This document shows, in pieces, positions 14,710-22,167 of a stretch of 34,408 nt of DNA. Each line of letters begins with the position of its first letter. Position 1 is the first letter of the stretch. Origin of the DNA: an uncultured Caldimonas sp. (GTDB lineage: Bacteria > Pseudomonadota > Gammaproteobacteria > Burkholderiales > Burkholderiaceae); contig NZ_CAMLJQ010000046.1 in the NCBI RefSeq assembly GCF_946480305.1, forward strand, positions 1-34,408, read 5' to 3'. Below the pieces are notes generated by a model. That model searched no databases, was not told the DNA's origin, and worked only from the letters and a program-made list of their open reading frames with translations. A program made the position numbers and the translations under genes.

Positions 14710-17700
14710 CCATGTGGGCGTCGAAACCCGCCGCCAGCGCGCGCTCGATGTCCTGCGGCTGCCCGTAGCCCGATAGCGCGACCAGCGTGGTGCTGCGGCC
14801 TGCCGCACGCACCCGCTGCGCGACCTCGTAGCCGTTGAGGCCGGGCAGCCCGATGTCGACCAGCGCCAGATCAGGCGCGGTGTCGATCACCTTCTGCAGG
14901 CCGGTCTCGCCGTCGTGCGCAGTCGTCACGCGGTGGCCGGCGAGGGTCAGCAGGTTCTGGATGGCCGAGAGCGCGTCCTCGTTGTCTTCCACCACCACCA
15001 CGTGCTTGGGCGGCGTGGTCACGGCGCCCGCCATCGAGAGCACGGCGCGCGGTGGCGAGGCCCGCTTCAGTCGAACGACGAAGGTGCTGCCCTGGTTCGG
15101 GCCCGGGCTTTCCGCATGGACACGCCCGCCATGCAGTTCGACGAGGCGGCGCACCAGCGTGAGTCCGATGCCCAGCCCGCCCTGGCGCCGGTCGAGCGTG
15201 CGCTCGCCTTGCACGAACAGATCGAACACGCGCGGCAGCAGCGCGGCCGGGATGCCGACGCCGCTGTCGCGCACCTCCAGCACCGCCTCGTCGCCCTCCA
15301 CCGCCACGCGCACGTGCACCGAGCCGCCGGCCGGCGTGTACTTCACCGCGTTGGTGAGCAGGTTCGTCACCACCTGCTCCATGCGCATCGCGTCGGCCTC
15401 GACCCACACCTCCTGCAGGTCCACCGTCACCGTGTGATCCTTCAGCGTGCCGGCCACTTCGAGTGCGCCGAGCGGGCGCTGCACCAATTGCACGAGGTTC
15501 ATGCACTGGCGCGTCAGCGCGATCTTGCCGGCGGTGGCGCGCGCCATGTCGAGCAGGTCGTTCATCAGGTGCGCGAGGTGGCTGGTCTGCCGCCCGATGA
15601 TGCGGCGGGCGCTCTGTGCGGTGTCGTTCTGAGCGCCGACGCGGTTGAGCACCTCGACCGCGGCGGCAATCGCCCCGAGCGGGTTGCGCAACTCGTGGCC
15701 CAGCATCGCAAGAAACTCGTCCTTGGCACGGTTCGCGTTTTCGGCATCGCGCCGGGCGGCCTGCTCGCGCGCCACCACTTCCGCTCGCGCCTGCTCGGCG
15801 ATCTTCTGGTCGCTGGCGTCGACGCTCACGCCGATCATGCGGGTCGCGCGACCCTGTTCGTCGTACGACAGCAGCACGCGGCTGGCCAGCCAGCGCATCG
15901 TGCCGTCGCTGCGCAAGGTGCGGAACTCGAACGTGGCCTGCGCGTCGCGCCGGGCAACGGCATCGTCGACCGCCTGCCGCACGGCCTGCGCGTCTTCCGG
16001 CATCATCAGGCGGGCCCAGCCTTCCCAGCGCGTGTCCACGTCCTCCAGTTCCACGCCGAACAGCTTGGCCAGGCCCGAAGTCCAGATGGTCACGTCTTCG
16101 GCGAAGTGGTAGTCGAAGAAGCCGACGTGGCCCGCCTCCTGCGCCAGCTCGACGAGGTTCTGGCTTTCGCGCAGCTGCCGCTCGGCGGCAATGAGGCGTT
16201 CCTCGGCGCGCTTGCGTTCGGTGATGTCGACGAAGGCGCCGATCGCGCCGCGCGGCTGCCCTTGCGCGTCGAGCAGCGGCACTGCGTAGGCGAGCACGTT
16301 GACGAGCCTGCCGTCGGCATGCACGACGTCCAGTTCCACGTCGCGCAGCTCGACGCCTTCGCTGCATGCCTGCTGGATCGGCAGCTGCTCGACCGGCAGC
16401 TCGCGGCCCTTGCGGAACACCCGCGGCGACCGGATGCCGCCGTCCGTCGTGGAGGCGGCCGGCTCGTTGCGACCGGCCACGGCGTTGAACATGGCCGCCA
16501 GCGCAGGGTTCATCAGCAGCACGCGGCAGCCGGCGTCCTGCGCGATCGCGAGCCCGATCGGGCTGGTGGTGAACAGCGCCTCGAACTCGTCGGCCTTCGC
16601 CTGCAACCGCTGGCGTGCCACCTCGCGCTGTTCGGCCGCCGACAGCAGCGCGTTGCGCAGCGCAGCGATCTCGCGCACGACGATGGTGCCGCGGGCCGAG
16701 TGCGGCCCGTCGTTGGCGAGTTGCTGCAACGGGTCGGTCACCTGCCGTGCCACCAGGAGCGCCAGTGCCAGCCCGAGCGACAGCGAGAGCAGCCCGGCCC
16801 CCATGGCGGCTGCCACGGCCGAGAGCTGTGCCCGGTTCAGCGGCTCGGTGGCGACGCCGACGCCCACGCCCCAGCCCGCTGGCGGCACCTTGTGCCACGC
16901 CGCATAGCTGCTGTTGGATCCGACCATGGGCGTGTCGCGCACGCTGCCCGCATCGACGCCGGGGCCGGGCATCGGGCCGCGCCCGGCTTCGTCGGAAACG
17001 GCCGCGCCCAGGCTGTGGGCGATGATGCGCGAATTGGCGTCGAACAACGAAAGAAAGCCCCCCGTGGGCACGCTCGCGCCGCTCATCAGCGATTGCCATT
17101 CGGCCGTCGTGATGCGCGCGCCGAGCACGTACTTCAGCTCGCCGTTGACGATCACCGGCACCTGGATGCCGGTCACGAGTTCCTCCGTGTCGTGGCCGAG
17201 CACGAGGTCGGTGACCACCGGCCGTTGCGTGCGCTTGATCCGCTCGAACTCCGGCGAGCCGTCGACGTTGCCGAGCCTGGTGCCGTAAGGCCGATCGGTC
17301 GAGAACAGCATGTCGCCGTTGTCGGAGACGAGGTAGGCGCTGCGCCAGGTGTTGCGCATCGTCGGCCGGCGCGTCAACGTGCGATAGAAGCGCTCCACGT
17401 CGCCGTTTTGCAGCGAGTCCGCTTGCGCCAGGATCGCCAGCGCATCGATCGACGAGACGATCTCGCGCTCGACCGCCAGCGCGAAGGTGTTGGCGGTGCG
17501 ATGCAGTCCTTCCTCGATCTGGTTGCGGGCGGCGAGCGTCTCCTGGTAGATCAGGTACGACACGAAGGCGGCCTGCGGGACGGTGGCAACCAGGATCACG
17601 ATGACGAAGTACACCCGCAGGGACGAAGCCGGCCACTTGAGCAGGCGGCGCCAATGCTGCAGTCGGAGTTTCAGTGTCGCGAGAGGCCCGGTCGGGTGGT

Positions 17701-17719
17701 CTGGCATGGCGGAGCGCAT
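14660..17719 (-). CDS. Membrane-bound hybrid sensor histidine kinase with periplasmic sensor and PAS domains
   Basis: The 1019-residue protein has a membrane segment at about 35-57 and a periplasmic Cache-like sensor region (about 58-295, with YLVSDNGDMLFSTDRPYGTR). A second membrane segment (about 298-325) and two PAS regions (about 375-505 and 520-640, the first ending in DITERKR) follow. The kinase core has His675 in LGHELRNPLGAIA, HATPase motifs NLLTNAVKYTP and GGLGIGLTLVRRLV, and a C-terminal receiver with Asp955 in LVDIGLPGLNG. It probably senses an extracytoplasmic signal. No dedicated regulator gene is adjacent; the sigma-54 regulator at 5368 is a candidate by proximity. A second possible start is 17707. 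Its 3' end overlaps the PEP-CTERM gene. Confidence 0.92.
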   Translation of the reverse strand: MRSAMPDHPTGPLATLKLRLQHWRRLLKWPASSLRVYFVIVILVATVPQAAFVSYLIYQETLAARNQIEEGLHRTANTFALAVEREIVSSIDALAILAQADSLQNGDVERFYRTLTRRPTMRNTWRSAYLVSDNGDMLFSTDRPYGTRLGNVDGSPEFERIKRTQRPVVTDLVLGHDTEELVTGIQVPVIVNGELKYVLGARITTAEWQSLMSGASVPTGGFLSLFDANSRIIAHSLGAAVSDEAGRGPMPGPGVDAGSVRDTPMVGSNSSYAAWHKVPPAGWGVGVGVATEPLNRAQLSAVAAAMGAGLLSLSLGLALALLVARQVTDPLQQLANDGPHSARGTIVVREIAALRNALLSAAEQREVARQRLQAKADEFEALFTTSPIGLAIAQDAGCRVLLMNPALAAMFNAVAGRNEPAASTTDGGIRSPRVFRKGRELPVEQLPIQQACSEGVELRDVELDVVHADGRLVNVLAYAVPLLDAQGQPRGAIGAFVDITERKRAEERLIAAERQLRESQNLVELAQEAGHVGFFDYHFAEDVTIWTSGLAKLFGVELEDVDTRWEGWARLMMPEDAQAVRQAVDDAVARRDAQATFEFRTLRSDGTMRWLASRVLLSYDEQGRATRMIGVSVDASDQKIAEQARAEVVAREQAARRDAENANRAKDEFLAMLGHELRNPLGAIAAAVEVLNRVGAQNDTAQSARRIIGRQTSHLAHLMNDLLDMARATAGKIALTRQCMNLVQLVQRPLGALEVAGTLKDHTVTVDLQEVWVEADAMRMEQVVTNLLTNAVKYTPAGGSVHVRVAVEGDEAVLEVRDSGVGIPAALLPRVFDLFVQGERTLDRRQGGLGIGLTLVRRLVELHGGRVHAESPGPNQGSTFVVRLKRASPPRAVLSMAGAVTTPPKHVVVVEDNEDALSAIQNLLTLAGHRVTTAHDGETGLQKVIDTAPDLALVDIGLPGLNGYEVAQRVRAAGRSTTLVALSGYGQPQDIERALAAGFDAHMVKPIDVNQLQRFLAAT

Positions 17720-17887
17720 CGGCGAAGTCGGTGCAGGAGGGTAGCTTCGGCGCGCCGTGAGTCAAGCCGCGCGCTGCCTTCAGTCTGCCGCGGTGTGCGG
17801 CGATGGATGTAACTGCTGCATACAAACCGGAGTCGTCGTGCCTGCCGGCTGCGCGGCTCGCCCGCAGTGGCCGCAGGCGCGGCCGCG

Positions 17888-17901
17888 GGCATGAGGCTTG
17901 C
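17888..17901 (+). promoter_or_regulatory. Sigma-54-type promoter upstream of the PRC-barrel operon
   Basis: GGCATG-AGGC-TTGC has -24 GG at 17888-17889 and -12 GC at 17900-17901 with ten bases between; one deviation (T for C). Predicted start near 17913, about 40 bases before the ATG at 17953. Confidence 0.6.
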
Positions 17902-17952
17902 CGACTCGGAGGTGGGAGTTCCGTTCACCACCCAACTTCGAGGACCGAGTCG

Positions 17953-18462
17953 ATGAGCCTGCGTTTCATGTTGCTATGGGTTGCCGCCATTGCGATCGTG
18001 ATCGCTTCACACGAAGCGTCTGCGCAGCAGGCACCCGCCGCCCAGGCGGCGCCCGCCGCACAGAAGCAAGCCTCGCCCGAGGGCGACGGCCGCACCACGT
18101 ATCAATCGATGCGCGACAACGAGCGTTGGGAACGCGCCCACCGGCTCAGCCAGCTGATCGGCACCGAGGTGCGCGACAAGATGGGCGAACGCATCGGTGA
18201 AGTGAAGGACATGGTGCTCGGCCCCGACGGGAACCTCGCGTACGCGATCGTTTCCACGGGGGGCTTCCTCGGTGCAGGCGACCGTCTGCATGCCGTGCCG
18301 TGGCAGGCACTGGAGTCCGACGGCGAGGGCCACTACACCGTGGACCTCACGAAGGACCGGATGGAGAACGCGCCGAGCTTCGCCCCCAACAACTGGCCTT
18401 CCCTGCACGACCAGCGATGGACGGAGCAGAACCGCCAGTTCTATTCCATTGAAGCCAACTGA
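17953..18462 (+). CDS. Exported PRC-barrel domain protein
   Basis: The 169-residue protein has a signal peptide (about 1-24, MLLWVAAIAIVIASHEASA, probable cleavage after ASA) and an Ala/Gln/Pro linker. A PRC-barrel domain follows (about 60-135, LIGTEVRDKMGERIGEVKDMV, then AYAIVSTGGFLGAGDRLHAVPW). PRC-barrels are protein or ligand binding modules; many stand-alone ones are stress related. It is paralogous to the next gene, which lacks a signal peptide. A sigma-54-type promoter stands upstream, and the downstream genes follow at 13 and 5 bases. The start is fixed by the signal peptide. Confidence 0.87.
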   Translation: MSLRFMLLWVAAIAIVIASHEASAQQAPAAQAAPAAQKQASPEGDGRTTYQSMRDNERWERAHRLSQLIGTEVRDKMGERIGEVKDMVLGPDGNLAYAIVSTGGFLGAGDRLHAVPWQALESDGEGHYTVDLTKDRMENAPSFAPNNWPSLHDQRWTEQNRQFYSIEAN

Positions 18463-18475
18463 AAAGGAGCACGCG

Positions 18476-18880
18476 ATGGCCAACATCTCTCCGGGCGAAG
18501 GCGCCCGCATCGACATCAACAACAGTGGTCCGGGCCCACGGCTCATGACGGCCGACACGCTGGAGGGCGACAAGGTCGTCAACCGGCAGGGCGACACGCT
18601 GGGCAAGGTCACCGAGATCATGCTCGACGTGCCGCGGGGCCGCATCGCGTATGCGGTGATGTCGTCCGGCGGTTTCCTGGGCCTGGGCGACAAGCTGTTC
18701 GCTATTCCGTGGAGCGCGCTGACGCTCGACACCGAGCGCAAGTGCTTCGTGCTCGATGCCGACAAGTCGCTGTTCGACAACGCACCCGGGTTCGACAAGG
18801 ACCACTGGCCGAGCGACGCCGACATGGGCTGGCACCAGAGCGTGCACCAGCACTACAAGTCGCGTCCTTTCTGGGAGTGA
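18476..18880 (+). CDS. Cytoplasmic PRC-barrel domain protein
   Basis: The 134-residue protein has a PRC-barrel (about 22-95, VVNRQGDTLGKVTEIMLDV, then AYAVMSSGGFLGLGDKLFAIPW) and a C-terminal tail with NAPGFDKDHWP. It aligns along its length with the exported neighbour, including NAP and WPS near the end, so the two arose by duplication. Without a signal peptide it should stay in the cytoplasm. AAGGAG lies just before the ATG. It is the second gene of the three-gene operon. Confidence 0.87.
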   Translation: MANISPGEGARIDINNSGPGPRLMTADTLEGDKVVNRQGDTLGKVTEIMLDVPRGRIAYAVMSSGGFLGLGDKLFAIPWSALTLDTERKCFVLDADKSLFDNAPGFDKDHWPSDADMGWHQSVHQHYKSRPFWE

Positions 18881-18885
18881 CCACC

Positions 18886-19128
18886 ATGGCGAACCGCACC
18901 CTCTGGATGGCACTGGGTGCCGGCCTCCTGGCCGGTGCGAGCATTGCGGCCTACCGCGCGCGGCAGCGCTCGCGCCAGTCGGCGGTGGGCCCCGAGTACC
19001 TGGACCGCTGGAAAGGCGAGGCCTCCTCGCCCGAGTCCCAGCTGGGCACCAGCGGCACGGGAGCGAACGTGTCGCCGCTTGCGAGCCGGCCTCTGGCCAG
19101 CGGCAACGGCACGCAGTCGTCGATCTGA
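18886..19128 (+). CDS. Hypothetical small membrane-anchored protein
   Basis: The 80-residue protein has one N-terminal membrane segment (about 6-24, LWMALGAGLLAGASIAAY) followed by a basic stop (RARQRSRQ) and a Gly/Ser-rich tail. No family is recognised. It starts five bases after the PRC-barrel stop and ends 19 bases before a strong terminator, so it is the last gene of that operon. Confidence 0.72.
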   Translation: MANRTLWMALGAGLLAGASIAAYRARQRSRQSAVGPEYLDRWKGEASSPESQLGTSGTGANVSPLASRPLASGNGTQSSI

Positions 19129-19147
19129 CGGCGCTTGCGACCGACGT

Positions 19148-19189
19148 GGGCCGCGCATCCGGCAACGGGTGCGCGGCCCCTCTCTTTTT
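19148..19189 (+). terminator. Strong intrinsic terminator after the PRC-barrel operon
   Basis: GGGCCGCGCA (19148-19157) pairs perfectly with TGCGCGGCCC (19170-19179) across a 12-base loop, followed by CTCTCTTTTT. This cleanly separates the PRC-barrel operon from the glycan operon. Confidence 0.9.
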
Positions 19190-19338
19190 GAGCGGCCGCC
19201 GTGGCGGACCGCCATGTGCTCGCGTGCGCGTGGCCCTGCGCCCCAGCCTTCGCATCACCTGGAAGATTTACCGGGCCGGCCGCGCCGACTTACATGCAAA
19301 ACGCTTGAAGTCGTTTTTCGCCGGTGTGGAAGGGGAGC

Positions 19339-19352
19339 GGCACGGTGTTTGC
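19339..19352 (+). promoter_or_regulatory. Sigma-54 promoter of the glycan operon
   Basis: GGCACG-GTGT-TTGC matches the consensus at all defined core positions: -24 GG at 19339-19340, -12 GC at 19351-19352, ten bases between. It lies between a strong terminator and the first glycosyltransferase, with a predicted start near 19364. The preceding 140 bases are available for activator sites and contain ACTTACATG (19288-19296). Confidence 0.72.
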
Positions 19353-19414
19353 CCCATAGGGGTCACCCCTTCAACTCTTGCAGCACCATGAGTCGCAGCC
19401 CACGGAGATCCCCG

Positions 19415-20719
19415 ATGAAGATTGCTCTGATCAGCGAGCACGCCTCGCCGCTCGCGACGCTGGGCGGCATCGACGCAGGCGGGCAGAACATCTACGTGAT
19501 GCACGTCGCGCAGTGCCTCGCACGCGCCGGGCACGAGGTCGATGTCTTCACACGACGAGACGATGCCTCGTTGCCTACGGTCGTGCATCTGCGCCCCGGG
19601 CTGCGGGTCATCCACATCGACGCGGGGCCGGCGCGCTTCGTTCCGAAGGAGCAACTGCTGCAGTACATGCCCGAGTTCGCGCATGCCTGCGAAGTGCTGT
19701 GCCGCAACGTGGGCGGCTACGACGTGGTGCATGCGAACTTCTTCATGTCAGGTTGGGTGGCGCTGCACCTCAAGCAGACGCTCGGGCTGCCGTTTGCGAT
19801 CACCTTCCATGCGCTGGGACTGGTGCGGCGCGAACACCAGCGCGAGGCCGATGCCTTCCCCGACGAACGCATCGAGATCGAGCGCACGCTGGTGGAAGAG
19901 GCCGACTGCATCGTCGCCGAATGCCCGCAGGACCGCACCGACCTGATCCGCCTCTACGGTGCCGACCCCGACAAGACCGTGATGGTGCCGTGCGGCTTCG
20001 ATCCCAGCGAGTTCTCGCCGATGGACCGCAACGAAGCCCGCCGCCAGCTGGGCCTCGACCCCGACGAGTTCATCGTGCTGCAGCTCGGCCGGCTGGTGCC
20101 TCGCAAAGGCATCGACAACGTGATCCGCTCCATGGCTCATCTGCCGCACGACAAGCCGTCGCGACTGCTGGTCGTCGGCGGCGAATCCGACGAGCCGGAC
20201 GAGCGCATCACGCCCGAGATCGCCCGCCTGCGCGGCATTGCCCGGGACATGGGCGTCGATGCCCGCGTCACGTTCACCGGCCGCCGGCAGCGCAACGAGC
20301 TGCGGCGCTACTACTGCGCGGCCGACGTGTTCGTGACCACGCCCTGGTACGAGCCTTTCGGCATCACGCCGCTGGAGGCGATGGCCTGCGGCGCCCCGGT
20401 GGTCGGCAGTGCGGTCGGCGGCATCCAGTACACGGTGATGCAGGGCGTCACCGGGTTCCTGGTACCGGCTCACGACCCCGCGGCGCTGGCCGAGCGCCTG
20501 GCCGCACTGCAAGCCAACCCTGCACTGGCACGCGCGCTCGGTCGCGCCGGCATCCGCCGCGCGCGTTCGATGTTCACGTGGGAGCGCGTCGCGTTGCAGC
20601 TCGCGGCTGCGCTGTCGAGCGTGCGCGGTGCGGTGCCTGTGTCCGCCCCAACCGCCAATGTGGTGCCGATGCGGCGCCACGCGGCGCGGCTCACCGCGGT
20701 CCAGACCGCAACGACCTGA
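19415..20719 (+). CDS. Glycosyltransferase family 4
   Basis: The 434-residue GT-B enzyme has the N-terminal pattern GGIDAGGQNIYVMHVAQCLA and a C-terminal nucleotide-sugar site with LGRLVPRKGIDNVI and EPFGITPLEAMACGAPVVGS (the E-x7-E motif). It resembles the MshA/sucrose-phosphate-synthase-like branch of GT4, but donor and acceptor cannot be assigned. The start at 19415 has GGAG upstream; an in-frame ATG at 19388 is also possible. It is the first gene after the sigma-54 promoter and the first of nine consecutive plus-strand genes. Confidence 0.9.
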   Translation: MKIALISEHASPLATLGGIDAGGQNIYVMHVAQCLARAGHEVDVFTRRDDASLPTVVHLRPGLRVIHIDAGPARFVPKEQLLQYMPEFAHACEVLCRNVGGYDVVHANFFMSGWVALHLKQTLGLPFAITFHALGLVRREHQREADAFPDERIEIERTLVEEADCIVAECPQDRTDLIRLYGADPDKTVMVPCGFDPSEFSPMDRNEARRQLGLDPDEFIVLQLGRLVPRKGIDNVIRSMAHLPHDKPSRLLVVGGESDEPDERITPEIARLRGIARDMGVDARVTFTGRRQRNELRRYYCAADVFVTTPWYEPFGITPLEAMACGAPVVGSAVGGIQYTVMQGVTGFLVPAHDPAALAERLAALQANPALARALGRAGIRRARSMFTWERVALQLAAALSSVRGAVPVSAPTANVVPMRRHAARLTAVQTATT

Positions 20720-20760
20720 TTCTTCACTTCACTTCCAACTTCTTCCAAGGAGAGACCTGC

Positions 20761-21519
20761 ATGACAACGTCCCAAGCTCCCGTGATGACCGCGCTGGAGA
20801 ACCAGGTGGCCCTGGTCACCGGCGCCGGCCAGGGCCTGGGTGCCGCCATCGCGCGCACGCTCGCCGCATCCGGCGTACGGGTGGTGGTGGCCGACCTGAA
20901 GGGGCCCGCAGCCGACAAGGTGGCGGGCGAGATCGACGCGGCGGGCGGTCATGCGTTGCCGATGGTGCTCGACGTGGCCGATGCGAAGTCCGCGTCGGAA
21001 GCGGTGGTGAAGGCGGTGGGGCATTTCGGCTCGCTCGACATCCTGATCAACAACGCCGGCACCGACGTCACCAAGTCGATCGATGAACTGGCGTTCGACG
21101 AATGGGACCGCGTGATCGCAACCAACCTGCGCGGCCCTTTCGTGATGAGCAAGTGCGCGCTCGATGCGTTGCGCCAGGGTGACGGTGGTCGCGGCGGGCA
21201 GATCGTCAACGTGGCATCGACCGCGGCCAAGCGCGCGTGGCCCAATGCGAGCGCCTACCACGCCAGCAAGTGGGGCCTGGTGGGGCTGTCGCACGCGCTG
21301 CACGCCGAGCTGCGGCCGCATGGGATCCGGGTCTCCACGCTGGTTGCCGGCGGCATGCGCACCCCCTTCCTGCTCGACCGCTTCGAGGGCCTCGACCAGA
21401 GCAAGCTGCAGGAGCCTGCCAACGTGGCGCAGGCCGTGCGCTTCCTGCTGACCATGCCGCGCGAGTCGGTGATACCCGAGCTGATGGTGCTGCCGGTGAT
21501 GGAGACTTCATGGCCCTGA
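20761..21519 (+). CDS. Short-chain dehydrogenase/reductase
   Basis: The 252-residue classical SDR has the Rossmann motif TGAGQGLG (20-27), NNAG (97-100) and the catalytic Ser153, Tyr166 and Lys170 (YHASK). It should use NAD(P)(H). Length and motifs are normal. The substrate is unknown; in this operon a sugar or sugar-nucleotide oxidoreduction is likely. AAGGAG precedes the ATG, 41 bases after the GT4 stop. The downstream phosphatase gene starts inside its last ten bases. Confidence 0.9.
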   Translation: MTTSQAPVMTALENQVALVTGAGQGLGAAIARTLAASGVRVVVADLKGPAADKVAGEIDAAGGHALPMVLDVADAKSASEAVVKAVGHFGSLDILINNAGTDVTKSIDELAFDEWDRVIATNLRGPFVMSKCALDALRQGDGGRGGQIVNVASTAAKRAWPNASAYHASKWGLVGLSHALHAELRPHGIRVSTLVAGGMRTPFLLDRFEGLDQSKLQEPANVAQAVRFLLTMPRESVIPELMVLPVMETSWP

Positions 21520-22154
21520 ACGACGACAACGGCCTGGCGCCCGCGGTCTTTCTCGACAAGGACGGCACCGTCATCGAGAACGTGCCGTACAACGTCGACC
21601 CCGCCCGCCTGCGCTTCACGCCCTATGCGATCGAAGGCCTGCAACTGCTGGCCGATGCCGGCTATCGGCTGGTGATGATCACGAACCAGCCGGGCGTGGG
21701 ATTGGGCCTGTTCGACGAGGCGGCACTGACGCGGCTGCAGGAGGCGCTCACCGAGCGCCTCGCGGCGCACGGCATCCCGCTGGACGGCTTCCATGCCTGC
21801 ACGCACGCGCCCGGCCTTGACCCTTCGCGGCCGGTGTGCACGTGCCGCAAGCCGGCCCCGGGGCTGTTGCACCAGGCCGCCGAGGCGCACGGCATCGACC
21901 TCGCGCGCTCGTGGATGATCGGCGACATCCTCGACGACATCGAGGCCGGCCGCCGCGCGGGCTGCCGCACCGTGATGCTCGACGTGGGCAACGAGACGGT
22001 GTGGCGCACGTCGCAGCTGCGTGTGCCGCACCACACCGCAAGCGACCTGCTCGGGGCCGCGCGTCACATCGTCTCGGCCGACGGTGCGGCCCAGGCTGCC
22101 TCCATCGGCGTGCGCGAGCACGCGCTGCAGCACACACCGCAACCTCTAGCCTGA
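21510..22154 (+). CDS. GmhB-like HAD phosphatase (heptose 1,7-bisphosphate phosphatase type)
   Basis: The 214-residue HAD enzyme has the nucleophile motif FLDKDGTV (Asp16, Asp18), TNQPGVGLGLF, the zinc-loop residues Cys97, His99, Cys110 and Cys112 (CTHAPG ... CTCRKPAPG), and GDILDDIEAG. The zinc loop is the hallmark of the GmhB/HisB-N group. GmhB removes the 7-phosphate from D-glycero-D-manno-heptose 1,7-bisphosphate on the route to activated heptose. The two GT9 enzymes in the operon make that assignment more likely than histidinol phosphatase. It is unknown whether it is the only GmhB in the genome. The start overlaps the SDR stop by ten bases and has GGAG upstream. Confidence 0.85.
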   Translation: MALNDDNGLAPAVFLDKDGTVIENVPYNVDPARLRFTPYAIEGLQLLADAGYRLVMITNQPGVGLGLFDEAALTRLQEALTERLAAHGIPLDGFHACTHAPGLDPSRPVCTCRKPAPGLLHQAAEAHGIDLARSWMIGDILDDIEAGRRAGCRTVMLDVGNETVWRTSQLRVPHHTASDLLGAARHIVSADGAAQAASIGVREHALQHTPQPLA

Positions 22155-22167
22155 AGACGACCGACAT

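Noticed and set aside
14915..17812. A 965-codon plus-strand open frame antisense to the second hybrid kinase
   Set aside because: Same reason: stop-free by base composition; no recognisable protein and no ribosome site, while the minus strand encodes a full kinase.
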